64,000 nt of DNA from Corydoras sp. C115 (taxonomy: Eukaryota > Chordata > Actinopteri > Siluriformes > Callichthyidae), in assembly GCA_019802505.1 (NCBI GenBank), contig JAFMOC010000766.1, forward strand, positions 27,501 through 91,500. Reading direction: 5' to 3'. Shown here one piece after another: positions 55,824 through 64,000 of the stretch; positions within the stretch are counted from its first letter, which is position 1; each line of letters opens with the position of its first letter. A program made the position numbers and the translations under genes. The notes beneath the pieces were generated by a model. That model searched no databases. It had not been told where the DNA came from and saw nothing but the letters and a program-made list of their open reading frames with translations.

Positions 55824-55937
55824 GGTTTTCTCCATGGCTTCTGACTTGTGATGTTCTTATTTGTAAGTCGCTTTGGATAAAAGCGTCTGCTGAATGACTA
55901 AATGTAAATGTAAATGTAAATGTAAATGTAAATGCAT
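55824..55937 (+). mobile_element. L2-type LINE 3' tail
   Basis: GTAAGTCGCTTTGGATAAAA, GCGTCTGCTGAATGAC and a (AAATGT)n tail form the conserved L2-clade 3' end, also borrowed by many fish SINEs. It follows the LINE ORF fragment at 54590-55018 and is separated from it by the V-SINE pair. Confidence 0.8.
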
Positions 55938-56240
55938 GTTTCGAGAACAAACTCGCCGAGGACGGCGTGAGAACGCGCTGTGCTGAAGTGGACCTGTGCT
56001 CGCAGCCCAACACTTGATCTGTGGCTTCATTTGCATTTGTCAAGAACATCAGAATTGGCAGGACCACAGTGACACCCTGCTCTTCTTGTAGAAGTGTGCA
56101 GGTTCACACCTAAACCCATGAAATATGTGAAGGACTCGGAGACTCGGGAGACGACATGGCGATTGTAACATCATACAGCAAGTATTTTTATTACATTTTA
56201 ATTTCCTTTTTTTGTTTTTGCAGTGTGGTCAGTGATAAAC
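55938..56240. other. Unique interval
   Basis: Nothing recognised. Confidence 0.35.
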
Positions 56241-56590
56241 ATCCATCCATCCATTATCTTCTGCTTTATCCTCTATTAGGGTCGCGGGGGGGGGGGGTTC
56301 TCCATGCCAGGGGAGAATGTTTCGGGCGCTGGGCAGATACACCCAGAACAGGACGCCAATCCATCGCTGGGCACACACTCACTCACACAGACACACTCTA
56401 TATGGGGCAATTTGGAGAACTCAATTGACTTGATCCATGTTTTTGGACTGTGGGAGGAAACCGGAGAACCCGGAGGAAACCCACGCGGACACGGGGAGGA
56501 CATGGAAACTCCATCCAGATGGGGATTCAAACCGGGAATCCCTAGTGCTGAGAGGAGAACATGCTAAACCACTAAGCCACCGTGCCGCCC
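56241..56590 (-). mobile_element. V-SINE, complete, reverse
   Basis: Tail CATCCATCCATTATCTTC at left, head GGCGGCACGGTGGCTTAGTG (minus) at right. Confidence 0.9.
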
Positions 56591-56599
56591 ATTAATTTA

Positions 56600-56840
56600 T
56601 CCCCATCTGGGTGGAGTTTCCATGTTCTCTGGGTTCTCCGTTTTCCTCCCACAGTGCAAAAACATGGATCAAGGTTAATTGAGTTCTCCAAATTGCCCCA
56701 TATAGAGTGTGTTTGTGTGAGTGAGTGTGTCCAGCGATAGATTGGCGTCCTGTCCTGAGTGTATCTGCCCTGAGACGTTCTCCCCTGGATGGACCCTCTA
56801 CGACCCTAGTAGAGAATAAAGCGGACGATAATGGATGGAT
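56600..56840 (+). mobile_element. V-SINE, 5'-truncated
   Basis: Begins at CCCCATCTGGGTGGAG, lacks the C-tract and ends with TAGAGAATAAAGCGG and GATGG repeats. Confidence 0.85.
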
Positions 56841-56856
56841 GGACCTTTAAATTAAT

Positions 56857-57500
56857 GGGCGGCACGGTGGCTTAGTGGTTTAGCATGTTCTCCTCTCAGC
56901 GCTAGGGATTCCCAGTTCGAATCCCAATCTGTGTGAAGTTTCCATGTTCTCCCCGTGTCCGCGTGGGTTTCCTCCAGGTTTCCTCCCACAGTCCAAAAAA
57001 CATGGATTAAGGTCAATTGAATTCTCCCAATTGCCCCATATAGAGTGTGTCTGTGTGAGTGAGTGTGTGCCCAGTGGTGGATTGGCGTCCTGTCCTGGGT
57101 GTATCTGCCCAGCGCCCGAAACGTTCTCCCCTGGATGAGCATGGGGAACCCCCCCCCCCACCCCGACCCTAGCAGAGGATAAAGCGGAAGATAATGGATG
57201 GATGGATGGACCTTTAAATTAATGGGCGGCACGGTGGCTTAGTGGTTTAGCATGTTCTCCTCTCAGCGCTAGGGATTCCCGGTTCGAATCCCAATCTGTG
57301 TGGCGGCACGGTGGCTTAGTGGTTTAGCACGTTCTCCTCTCAGCGCTAGGGATTCCCAGTTCGAATCCCAATCCCAATGTGTGGAGTTTCCATGTTCTCC
57401 CCGTGTCCACGTTGGTTTCCTCCGGGTTTCCTCCCACAGTCCAAAAAACAAGGACCAAGGTCAATTGGATCCGCCCAATTGCCCCATTTAGCGTGTAGAG
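56857..57500 (+). mobile_element. V-SINE copies with a shared target site; third copy broken by a fourth
   Basis: 56857-57207 is nearly complete. The target GGACCTTTAAATTAAT occurs at 56841-56856 and 57208-57223. 57224-57302 is a head fragment ending at AATCTGTGT, where another head (GGCGGCACGGTGGCTTAGTG, 57303) begins and continues to about 57497. Confidence 0.88.
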
Positions 57501-57599
57501 TGTACAAGCTTAATTCACCATAATAAAATGTGTGATTGTTTTCAACGCGTGACGTTTAATTATCTCTCCGCGTTTCATCAGCAGGCACTTCACGTGTTG

Positions 57600-57973
57600 T
57601 GAGGAACCCCTTTCACGCGCGGATGAATACCACCAACCTGTCCCTCGCCCTCTGGCGGCGGAGGGCTTTCAATGCCGCAGACGGTGACGCGCCGGGACTC
57701 GTGTAGTTTCGGCGGCGGCGCTGGAGGAGACGCGGCGCGCGCATCGAACCGTCAGTCCGGTCCTCCGTCGCCTTTAACCGCCCGGTTCTGTCCGCCCACG
57801 TCTGCTCTTTAGTGCCCACACGCTATATTAGAGCAACTAAATCAAGTCTTTCCTCTCTCATAAGGCGATATAGGTTGTATTTTCCCCGCGTTTCGTCTTG
57901 ACGTCGTTCCTTCAGCTCGACGGAGCAGTAAACGCCGCTCCAGCCGCCGCTCCAGCCGCCGCTAACCGCCAAA
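57600..57973 (+). promoter_or_regulatory. atp1a3: GC-rich promoter and 5' UTR region of atp1a3
   Basis: This repeat-free stretch is rich in CpG (GGCGGCGGCG, GACGCGGCGCGCG, CCAGCCGCCGC repeated) and lies directly before the MG start exon. Visible elements are a near-consensus CRE (TGACGTCG, 57899-57906), a second TGACGC (about 57686) and two AT-rich boxes (CTATATTA near 57825 and GATATAGG near 57868) that could position transcription. The start site is not determinable from sequence alone. The GC content contrasts with the SINE-filled DNA to its left. Confidence 0.55.
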
Positions 57974-57979
57974 ATGGGG
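57974..57979 (+). CDS. atp1a3: atp1a3 exon 1 coding part (Met-Gly)
   Basis: ATGGGG is followed at once by a GTAAGA donor (57980) and preceded by a good initiation context (CCGCCAAAATGG). Na+/K+-ATPase alpha-subunit genes commonly have a first exon that codes for only a few residues, and exon 2 here starts in phase 0 with YGRSDSYRV, so the joined product begins MGYGRSDSYRV. This matches my recollection of fish alpha-3 N-termini. The exon is far too short to find by open-frame length. It was placed by the splice donor, the phase and the GC-rich upstream DNA. Confidence 0.75.
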
Positions 57980-58525
57980 GTAAGACCGGGCGTTTCGGGG
58001 CATTTGGGGGTGTTTTCTGTGTGAAAGATGGGGGTAATGTTGGGTTCTGTGTTTGCGAGGCAGTGCCTCCACGCCCAGTTTCTGAATTGGAGGTATTGGG
58101 GACCTGGGGTTACTATTATTATTATTAATAATATTATTATTAATCTCATTATATTATAATTAAAGCATTGCCATTGTGCTGTAGCCATTATAAATGTAAA
58201 GAACCAGAAATAACCGAGGTGGTAAATTACGTCAGGGGTCTGGGGTGGATGCAGGTGATGCGCCATTCTGCAGACAGAGGGACAGAAATTGATTTGCCTC
58301 AGATGGACATCATCATCATCATGTATGTCCATATGTCCAGGCTGTCTTTAATATTGCATTATGTATCACATGTGACACACCCATCCCGGTCCAGATCCAC
58401 AGAACCCACCCCGGCTTGCTGGGGCTGGTTGTTGGGTTCAATCAGGGTCTCGCCCTCCCCTGATACCCTTCCCATCCCGATGGCAGGATGCTCCCATGCC
58501 CCCCCGTTTCCCCAGCAGCCATCCC

Positions 58526-58552
58526 CCTCCTCCTCCTCCTCCTCCTCCTCAC
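58526..58552. repeat. (CTC)n microsatellite
   Basis: CCTCCTCCTCCTCCTCCT run in atp1a3 intron 1. A GGGGGT repeat follows at 58650-58675. Confidence 0.9.
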
Positions 58553-58879
58553 TGTTTTTCCAGTGCACGTTCGGGTTCATGTCCTGTTGCATCCATGCCG
58601 AGGGTCTGAGGGTTCCCTGGTATCAGCAGCACTGCCGAAGGAGACTTGGGGTGGGGGTGGGGGTGGGGGTGGGGGAATGACCAGGGTTCGAATACCCGGC
58701 TGGGTTCACCCACACACATACCTTAGAATCCATTAGATTGAATGATGGGGTGATGATGGGGAAAGAGTCCCTTATGTCGTCCTCGAAGCCACGGATAAGC
58801 CCAAGGTACGTGAGCTGTGATGAGGTTCGTTAAGGAGGTGATGTTAAAATGGAGGCTCGTTAGGTCGAGGAAGAAGAGG

Positions 58880-58880
<1 letters not shown>

Positions 58881-58934
<54 letters not shown>
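58881..58934. repeat. (GT)n microsatellite
   Basis: About 52 bp of GTGTGT in atp1a3 intron 1. Confidence 0.95.
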
Positions 58935-58935
<1 letters not shown>

Positions 58936-59577
58936 TGTCTTGAGTAGAAATCAAATCAGCCAGACCCACTTGAGGAATACGTCTCATGAGAGCTAATGGT
59001 TAAATGGTTGCCTGTTGATTTGGAAAAGGGAAGGGCGGAGAGGAGGGTGGAGGGTGGAGGACAACATGAGGACGGTGTCACCTTGAGGGTCTCCAACCTG
59101 TCGCGCGAACCAGAGAAAAGCCGAGGAGGACGGAGAGGGAGGCAGCGAGGAGGACGGAGAGGGAGGCAGAGGGAGATTCCAGCTCTGACGCTTCAGCAGC
59201 TTCAGCAAATCAGAGAGCTCGCAGGCTTCTAGAACCTGTTCTGTACCGATGGTCGTGATCTGAAGATATAGATGGGGGGGGGCTATGTGTTACCTCACTG
59301 AATTATTAATAATTATATAATATGACGATCCTAAAAATAATGCTGCGTTTTACTAACAACATATTAAATGGGCTGGACGATTGTGATGGGGTATTTAGAA
59401 ATGGAGGCTCGAACCGTGGACTCTGCTTGTTGTTATACCGCAATTAACTGTGCTGTGTACAGGTGTGTTGTGTCGTCAGAGTGGAAGCCATCTTCTGATT
59501 GGATTAAGACTTACAGAATGATTATTATTATTTATATATATACACCCCATATGCGGGGTGATACCCCATATATCACT

Positions 59578-59804
59578 ATCTATCGCTGGGCACACACTCA
59601 CTCAGACAGACACACTCTATATGGGGCAATTTGAGAACTCAATTGACCTTGATCCATGTTTTTGGACTGTGGGAGGAAACCAGAGAACCCAGAGGACACC
59701 CACACGGACACGGGGAGAACGTGGAAACTCCACCCAGATTGGGATTCGAACCGGGAATCCCTAGTGCTGAGAGGAGAACATGCCAACCACTAAGCCACCG
59801 TGCC

Positions 59805-59807
<3 letters not shown>
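59578..59807 (-). mobile_element. V-SINE, reverse, 3'-truncated
   Basis: Starts inside the SINE at TATCGCTGGGCACACAC. The head is complete at right (GTGGCACGGTGGCTTAGTG on the minus strand). Confidence 0.88.

Positions 59808-59809
<2 letters not shown>

Positions 59810-59863
<54 letters not shown>
59810..59863. repeat. (TA)n microsatellite between two V-SINE heads
   Basis: About 52 bp of TATATA flanked by the heads of a reverse (left) and a forward (right) V-SINE, forming a palindrome. Confidence 0.95.
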
Positions 59864-59865
<2 letters not shown>

Positions 59866-59867
<2 letters not shown>

Positions 59868-60166
59868 CGGCTCGTGGCTTAGTGGTTAGCATGTTCGCCT
59901 CTCACCGCTAGGGAGTTTCCATGTTCTCCCCGTGTCTGCGTGGGTTTCCTCCGGGTTCTCCGGTTTCCTCCCACAGTCCAAAAACATGGATCAAGTCAAT
60001 TGAATTCTCAAAAATTTCCCCATATAAAGTGTGTCTGTGTGAGTGAGTGTGTGCTCAGCGATGGATTGGCGCCCTGTCCTGGGTCTATCTGCCCAGCGCC
60101 CGAGACGTTCTCCCCATGGGGAACCCCCCCACGACCCTAATAAAGGATAAAGCGGGACAAAATGAA

Positions 60167-60170
<4 letters not shown>
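59866..60170 (+). mobile_element. V-SINE with deleted B box
   Basis: Head GGCGGCTCGTGGCTTAGTGG. The sequence jumps from CTCACCGCTAGG to GAGTTTCCATG, losing the GGTTCGAATCC box. Confidence 0.88.

Positions 60171-60241
<71 letters not shown>
60169..60241. repeat. (TA)n microsatellite
   Basis: About 72 bp, starting right in the GAAT tail of the preceding V-SINE. A short third (TA)n follows at 60367-60382. Confidence 0.95.
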
Positions 60242-60242
<1 letters not shown>

Positions 60243-60246
60243 GTGT

Positions 60247-60366
60247 GTGTGATAGATTGGCATCCTGTCCTGGGTGTATCTGCCCAGTGCCCGAAACATT
60301 CTCCCCTGGAGGAGCATAGGGAACCCCCCTGTGACCCTAGTAGAGGATAAAGTGGAAGATGATGGA
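60247..60366 (+). mobile_element. V-SINE 3' half
   Basis: Starts at GTGTGTGATAGATTGGCATC and ends GATAAAGTGGAAGATGATGG. Confidence 0.8.
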
Positions 60367-60382
60367 TATATATATATATATA

Positions 60383-60778
60383 TTAGTCAAATAATGGTCC
60401 AGTTTCATTAGATTAACATATCTTTCTAATAAGCTTCTCATATTCCAGACCGATGATCACTAAGCGAACCCCAGTCAGGCATTTCTATCTGACGTTGGAG
60501 GGGATGGCATCCAAGCGTCCGTGTCCTGGATATAAGCTTTTTATGGTGTTGTTGGTGAGACGTGATGCTGGCTCTGTGTACAGACTTAACGCATGAGAGG
60601 ACAGAGTGGAACAAAGTGCATCATTACCAGAGATCATGTCCTACATGGATGCCCTGCAGCCCTCACAGTGACGGTCCTGCAGCAGCAGAGACACGTTGTT
60701 AGTTCTGTTCTTTAATGTTCGTAGCACATGTACAGTACCCCTCAAATGTATGGACCCACACTTATAGTCTATTTCCTC
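60383..60778. other. Unique part of atp1a3 intron 1
   Basis: No repeat or coding exon recognised. Confidence 0.35.
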
Positions 60779-60779
60779 T

Positions 60780-61149
60780 AGATGGATTTTGTAGTTTTAT
60801 AATTACAGACTGTAGTCCATCTCTGTTCTTGTTGTTGGTTCTCTGTTCTCTGTTGGTCAGAGCATCACAGAACAGGTATCATTTGGGTGGTGGATTGTTT
60901 ATGGTCAGTTCTGCAGTGACACTGATGTGGTGAGGGGGTTTTAGTGCAGCAGTGCTGCTGGAGGTTCAGTTCTCCACCTCAGTGACACTGCTGGGATAGG
61001 ACTAAGGACCACCCAATAACCCCTGCTCTGTGGTGGTACTATTGGGGTCCTGACCATTAGAACAGAGTAAAGGGGACGTACACAGTATGTACTGTAGAAC
61101 ACACACAGATGGACTACAGTCTGGAATTGGAGAACTACAAAGTCCATCT
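60780..61149. mobile_element. MITE-like inverted-repeat element, complete (370 bp)
   Basis: The left terminal repeat (60780-60822) starts AGATGGATTTTGTAGTTTTA. The right one (61107-61149) ends AACTACAAAGTCCATCT. The two are reverse complements with few changes. The interior holds GGTATCATTTGGGTGGTGGA and GGTACTATTGGGGTCCTGAC. No transposase is encoded. Confidence 0.9.
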
Positions 61150-61424
61150 TTACTTTAAGTGGAACTTAAGTGGGTTAGTTTATTGCTGAAGCCTATCCCG
61201 GTGCCATTGCCAATTCCAAACCAGCAGGGTGCAGTATGTCAGTGGTGAGGGTGATGGGGTGTTGAGCTATCAATTTAAATGTTGGGGGTTCAAACCCTGA
61301 GACCACCAAAGATTACTAATGAGGGCCCTTAAGCAAGGCCCTTAACCATCATTGCTCCAGGGATTTGAACCCCCAACCTTCTGATTGATAGCCCAACACC
61401 CTGAACACTGAGCTACCGCGCCAC
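61150..61424. mobile_element. tRNA-like SINE pair in opposite orientation, linked to the MITE
   Basis: 61218-61350 is a forward unit (GGTCAGTGG-like head, GGTTCAAACCC B box, CAAGGCCCTTAACC body). 61355-61424 is a reverse tRNA-like head (minus strand GTAGCTCAGTGTTCAGGG, GGTTCAAATCC). The leading segment TTTAAGTGGAACTTAAGTGG also follows the MITEs at 35853 and, inverted, 48330. Confidence 0.75.
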
Positions 61425-61969
61425 AGATTTGTTTAATCTCAGTATCTTTTTTTTATCTCTGAATTCAGACTTTGAAACTCGTGGTTCCAGGTTCTCTGTT
61501 CCAGTTTGTGATTAAAGATAATGACGGTGCGATTATAATTTTTTTTTTCCTTCTTTGCACAACGTGTTGCTCAAACTGGACGGGCAGCTTCTCCACGTGC
61601 ACGACGGGCTGGTTTATTTGGGTGGAGTCCACATGGCAGTTGCTCTGGGAAAAAAGACTGAACTCAAATAAGCAGTGCAGAGCGACACGAGAAGTTCTAA
61701 TATAATAACGAGTTCCTGATAATGTGGCTTCTCCAGCCAGTAACATTCAAATCCATTAACCGGCTGATACTTCTGCTGTATCACATCCACGTACTATACA
61801 ATAGTTAGTAGTTATGATTTGTTTAACACTGTGTAACTGCTAAAACTGTGGAGTAAACATGTGTAGTAATTAAATTGGACCAATGGCTCATTCTAGAGGT
61901 ACACCGTAGAGCCATGATGTCTTGTCCCCTTCTTCCAGTTTAATCGTTTAAAATCTAAAAATTACAGCT
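61425..61969. other. Unique part of atp1a3 intron 1
   Basis: T-runs at 61446 and 61540. No exon is recognised. Overlapping opposite open frames at 61465-61746 are cysteine-rich by chance and match nothing I know. Confidence 0.35.
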
Positions 61970-62095
61970 TCTCTCAGAATTCCGACTTTTATCTCAGAAT
62001 TCCGGCTTTTATCTCAGATTCCGGAATTTGCATTTTTTTTCTCAGTTGAGATTTTTCAACCCTGAGTCCCGAGTTTTTATCTCGCAATTCCGGCT
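61970..62095. repeat. Short minisatellite TTTATCTCAGAATTCCGGC (about 6 degenerate units)
   Basis: Units CTCAGAATTCCGACTTTTAT, CTCAGAATTCCGGCTTTTAT, CTCAGATTCCGGAATTTG and CTCGCAATTCCGGCTTTC follow one another. Confidence 0.8.
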
Positions 62096-62514
62096 TTCTT
62101 GCCGTCGGGGAGCAAGCGCAGACTCCCTCTGTTTTCAATGCTGCCGAGACTCATGGCGCTCGTCCAGGACGGACAGCAACGCGTCGGTGCGGAGGTAACG
62201 GTCGACTCCAAAGTTTGGGCGCCTTACGACGGAGATTGCTCCTCTTTTAAGGGTTCGAATGATTCTCTCTCTCTCACAAACATTGCCAGTGAGCTCCCAT
62301 TTGATTCGTGGGAGATGTAGCCAGAGGGCATTTCAGTCACAGGACCAGTCCCAAATAGGTCATGCAGAAATATCGGATCATGTCAGAGCGCTGTTCCCAA
62401 CGTCGGCGAGGTCATAACGCGAGACCCGTCATGAGTGGTGGAGGTCATGCTGGGTGAGTACAGAATGAGCAGTTCTGATTGGATGTATAAGTCTCGGTGT
62501 GTCTGTCTCTGCAG
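62096..62514. other. End of atp1a3 intron 1
   Basis: The open frame at 62099-62320 has no flanking splice logic and no recognised domain. It is not called. Confidence 0.35.
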
Positions 62515-62628
62515 TATGGACGTTCGGACAGCTACCGCGTGGCGACCACGCAGGACAACGATGAGAAGGACTCTCCTAAGAAGAAGGGAGGGAAGGACCT
62601 GGACGACCTGAAGAAAGAAGTACCGCTG
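62515..62628 (+). CDS. atp1a3: atp1a3 exon 2 (N-terminal cytoplasmic tail)
   Basis: The exon starts after TCTGTCTCTGCAG and ends before GTACAA. It contains 114 bp, exactly 38 codons. The product runs YGRSDSYRVATTQDNDEKDS and then PKKKGGKDLDDLKKEVPL. The lysine-rich block followed by LDDLKKEV is the hallmark N-terminal tail of Na+/K+-ATPase alpha subunits. The DEKDSPKK and DLDDLKKEV pattern is closest to the alpha-3 (neuronal) isoform. The tail is cytosolic, precedes the actuator domain and varies between isoforms. Catalytic motifs of the P-type ATPase lie in exons beyond the window. The exon is followed within 30 bp by a (CA)n tract and then by an antisense tRNA-type SINE. Confidence 0.9.
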
Positions 62629-62661
62629 GTACAACAACTTGATTCTTAATGACATCATAAT

Positions 62662-62663
<2 letters not shown>

Positions 62664-62699
<36 letters not shown>
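62664..62699. repeat. (CA)n microsatellite
   Basis: About 36 bp, 35 bp after the exon 2 donor of atp1a3. Confidence 0.95.
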
Positions 62700-62701
<2 letters not shown>

Positions 62702-62734
62702 AGTAAAGTGAGCACACACACCCGGAGTAGCGGG

Positions 62735-62870
62735 CAGCCCTGTACACTGCGCCGGGGGCAATTGGACTTGGGTGTCTTGCCCAAGGGCACTTCATCCAGA
62801 GTACTTGGTGGGAACGGGAATCAAACCAGGGACCTTCAGGTCGCAAGGCTGATTCCTTAACAACAAGGGT
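62735..62870 (-). mobile_element. tRNA-derived SINE, reverse, in atp1a3 intron 2
   Basis: Minus strand: B-box-like GGTTTGATTCCC, then GCCCTTGGGCAAGACACCC and CCAATTGCCCCCGGCGCAG, a common body of fish tRNA-derived SINEs. Confidence 0.65.
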
Positions 62871-62879
62871 GTCTCATAG

Positions 62880-63145
62880 AGCGGCACAGTGGTGTAGTAA
62901 TCAGCACGTTCTCCACTTAGTGCCGGGGATATGTGCCCGATATGTTCTCCATGTCCTCTGGTTTCCTCCTACAATCCAAAAAATGGATTCACGGTACGTA
63001 AATTGGCTGCTCTGAATTGCCCCTATAGTGTGTGCCCAGTGATGGATTGTCACCCTGTCCGGGGTGTATCTGCCCAGCATCCGAAATGTTTTCCCCTGCA
63101 TGGGCATGGGGAACACCCCCCCCCCCCCGATCCAGAGGATATAAG
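62880..63145 (+). mobile_element. V-SINE, old and shortened
   Basis: Head GCGGCACAGTGGTGTAGTAA, no clear B box, core reduced to CTCTGGTTTCCTCCTACAAT, C-tract at 63116-63128. Confidence 0.8.
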
Positions 63146-63196
63146 AATTAAGAATTGTTATTAGCTTATTCAGTTATTATATTCCGGATTTATGAC

Positions 63197-63198
63197 TC

Positions 63199-63254
<56 letters not shown>
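63197..63254. repeat. (ATT)n microsatellite
   Basis: About 58 bp of TTATTATTA in atp1a3 intron 2. Confidence 0.95.
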
Positions 63255-63255
<1 letters not shown>

Positions 63256-63325
63256 TGCTCCTCTTTTGAGGGATGTTCAATGTTAATGTTTGTCGCTTTT
63301 CTTCTCTGTTTACTGAAACAAATAG

Positions 63326-63385
63326 ACGGAGCACAAGATGTCAGTGGAGGAAGTTTGCCGAAAGTACAACACTGACATTGTTCAG
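63326..63385 (+). CDS. atp1a3: atp1a3 exon 3
   Basis: Sixty bases in phase 0 lie between the acceptor AAACAAATAG and a GTGAGT donor. They encode TEHKMSVEEVCRKYNTDIVQ, which continues the conserved alpha-subunit N-terminus. The TEHKMSVEEVCRKYNTD signature distinguishes alpha-3 from alpha-1 and alpha-2 subunits as I remember them. The full protein is about 1,010-1,020 residues, so only the first 60 residues (about 6%) are in this window. The gene continues to the right beyond position 64000. Fish have more than one alpha-3 paralogue, and the sequence here is too short for me to say which one this is. Confidence 0.92.
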
Positions 63386-63445
63386 GTGAGTTCTTTATTC
63401 TGTGGAGCTTCAGGATCGGCTGTAGATGAGTAACGTTGATATAAT

Positions 63446-63776
63446 ACTAGGGTTGCAACAACGAATCGATAAAAATCGATTATCCAAAGTATCGATACTG
63501 AAATTCCGATTTCCGTGTTACTCGCGATTTCGCACCCGCTTACGTCACCCGCAGCGCTTCAATAACTCTGGAAAATAATAGCGGGTTGAACAGAAGGAGG
63601 CGGAGTCTGCAAAACAAGTTGATAAATTGTAGAAATGAAACACAGCCAACGCTGAATATAAAGAACGTGGAACATGCAGCTCTGCGAACATGCGCAGCCT
63701 GAAACTAAACACTGATGAGGATGAAGCTGAACAGCAGATCAATCACTACAACATCCCGAGCTTCTTTAGTTTAAAG
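63446..63776. mobile_element. Possible hAT-type element fragment
   Basis: TAGGGTTGCAACAACGAATC followed by GATAAAAATCGATTATC resembles the terminal region of hAT elements that often carry BED-finger transposases. The following 300 bp encode nothing intact. The right end is not seen because another hAT-like end starts at 63777. Confidence 0.4.
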
Positions 63777-64000
63777 CAGTGATTCTCAATTATTTTCTGT
63801 TAAGCCCCCCCAGGAAGAAGAAAACATTTTGCGCCCCCCCCCCACACACACCTCACCCCCCCACATGATTTTCCCCCCAAATTTATCAAAAATGGGATAA
63901 ATTATTTTTACACGCCCACTGTAGTATGATTAGTCTATAAGTTTGTTATAAGTACACCTCTTTTATAACAATGTCTCCTTATTAACAATAAAGAAAACAA
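63777..64000. mobile_element. hAT-type terminal sequence (continues past the window)
   Basis: CAGTGATTCTCAATTATTTT followed by AAGCCCCCC and GCGCCCCCCCCC is the common left end of hAT-like non-autonomous elements. The partner terminus would lie beyond 64000. Confidence 0.5.

Larger units (their letters stand above)
57980..62514 (+). other. atp1a3: atp1a3 intron 1
   Basis: This 4.5-kb first intron is bounded by GTAAGA and CTGCAG. The first 1.6 kb (to about 59550) is mostly unique sequence with a short CTCCTC run (58526-58550), a (GT)n tract and a doubled 25-bp purine-rich unit near 59120-59170. After that come V-SINE pieces, two (TA)n tracts, an inverted-repeat MITE with an attached tRNA-like SINE (60780-61424) and a short minisatellite (61970-62095). 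Long first introns often hold regulatory elements, but none is identified here. Confidence 0.7.

Noticed and set aside
58880..58934. Telomere-like or recombination-hotspot sequence in the GT tracts
   Set aside because: Plain (GT)n microsatellites. No TTAGGG repeats were found anywhere in the window.
62099..62320. 73-codon frame before atp1a3 exon 2, possible alternative first exon
   Set aside because: No donor in a phase that joins exon 2, no promoter signs, and the known two-codon exon 1 fits the phase at 57974.

Overview
The window looks like a non-coding-rich, repeat-saturated vertebrate locus, most probably from a ray-finned fish. The sequence reasons are spliced exons with GT/AG borders and dozens of copies of a tRNA-headed SINE with the vertebrate V-SINE (Mermaid/DANA-type) core. 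L2-type LINE debris, a decayed Tc1 transposase, hAT-type termini and very long microsatellites are also present. An otophysan (catfish- or characin-like) origin is my guess from the look of the repeats and is not proven by the sequence. No bacterial-style operon, CRISPR array or phage module is present, and almost all long open reading frames are translations of simple repeats.

Two protein-coding genes are supported, both on the + strand. The first is the 3' part of a single-pass membrane protein of the immunoglobulin-superfamily/nectin type (tentative). It has a transmembrane exon at 20074-20202 and cytoplasmic exons at 21873-21930, 27215-27316 and 31236-31439, ending in a hydrophobic PDZ-ligand-like tail. 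A 27-bp minisatellite (31500-33350) starts about 70 bp after the stop codon, and a candidate poly(A) signal lies at 38046. The second is the 5' end of atp1a3, the neuronal Na+/K+-ATPase alpha-3 subunit. Its two-codon exon 1 (MG) ends at 57979, exon 2 is 62515-62628, exon 3 is 63326-63385, and the gene runs off the right edge. A GC-rich promoter-like stretch lies at 57600-57973.

Layout: 1-1200, V-SINE copies in series; 1290-1570, CT repeats; 2070-4330, a GC-rich satellite with G-quadruplex potential; 4560-5430, V-SINEs; 6200-7500 and 8200-10470, two tandem arrays built from V-SINE pieces; 11370-12150, an alternating inverted-repeat complex with (TA)n centres; 13000-17760, V-SINEs plus a minisatellite with X-box motifs (16360-17320); 18240-19670, a polypyrimidine array; 20074-31439, nectin-like exons separated by V-SINEs, a 1.4-kb tetranucleotide array (23700-25110) and inverted-repeat elements; 31500-33350, the 27-bp minisatellite; 34000-39600, V-SINEs, MITEs and hAT-like ends; 40360-43500, a 32/33-bp satellite; 43741-44452, a double V-SINE insertion; 45060-46230, a Tc1 pseudogene; 46650-57500, V-SINEs including several tandem or nested insertions, a (GT)n-type array and an L2 3' end; 57600-64000, the atp1a3 5' region.

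The most interesting biology is in the repeats. V-SINEs insert repeatedly at the same target and give head-to-tail pairs with repeated target duplications. Pieces of the SINE seed at least four separate tandem arrays, and the SINE carries a hypervariable internal C-tract. Two unrelated arrays carry perfect X-box (RFX-type) palindromes. The last exon of the nectin-like gene contains a sequence resembling the unit of the minisatellite just downstream. I found no clear novel enzymatic or defence system.
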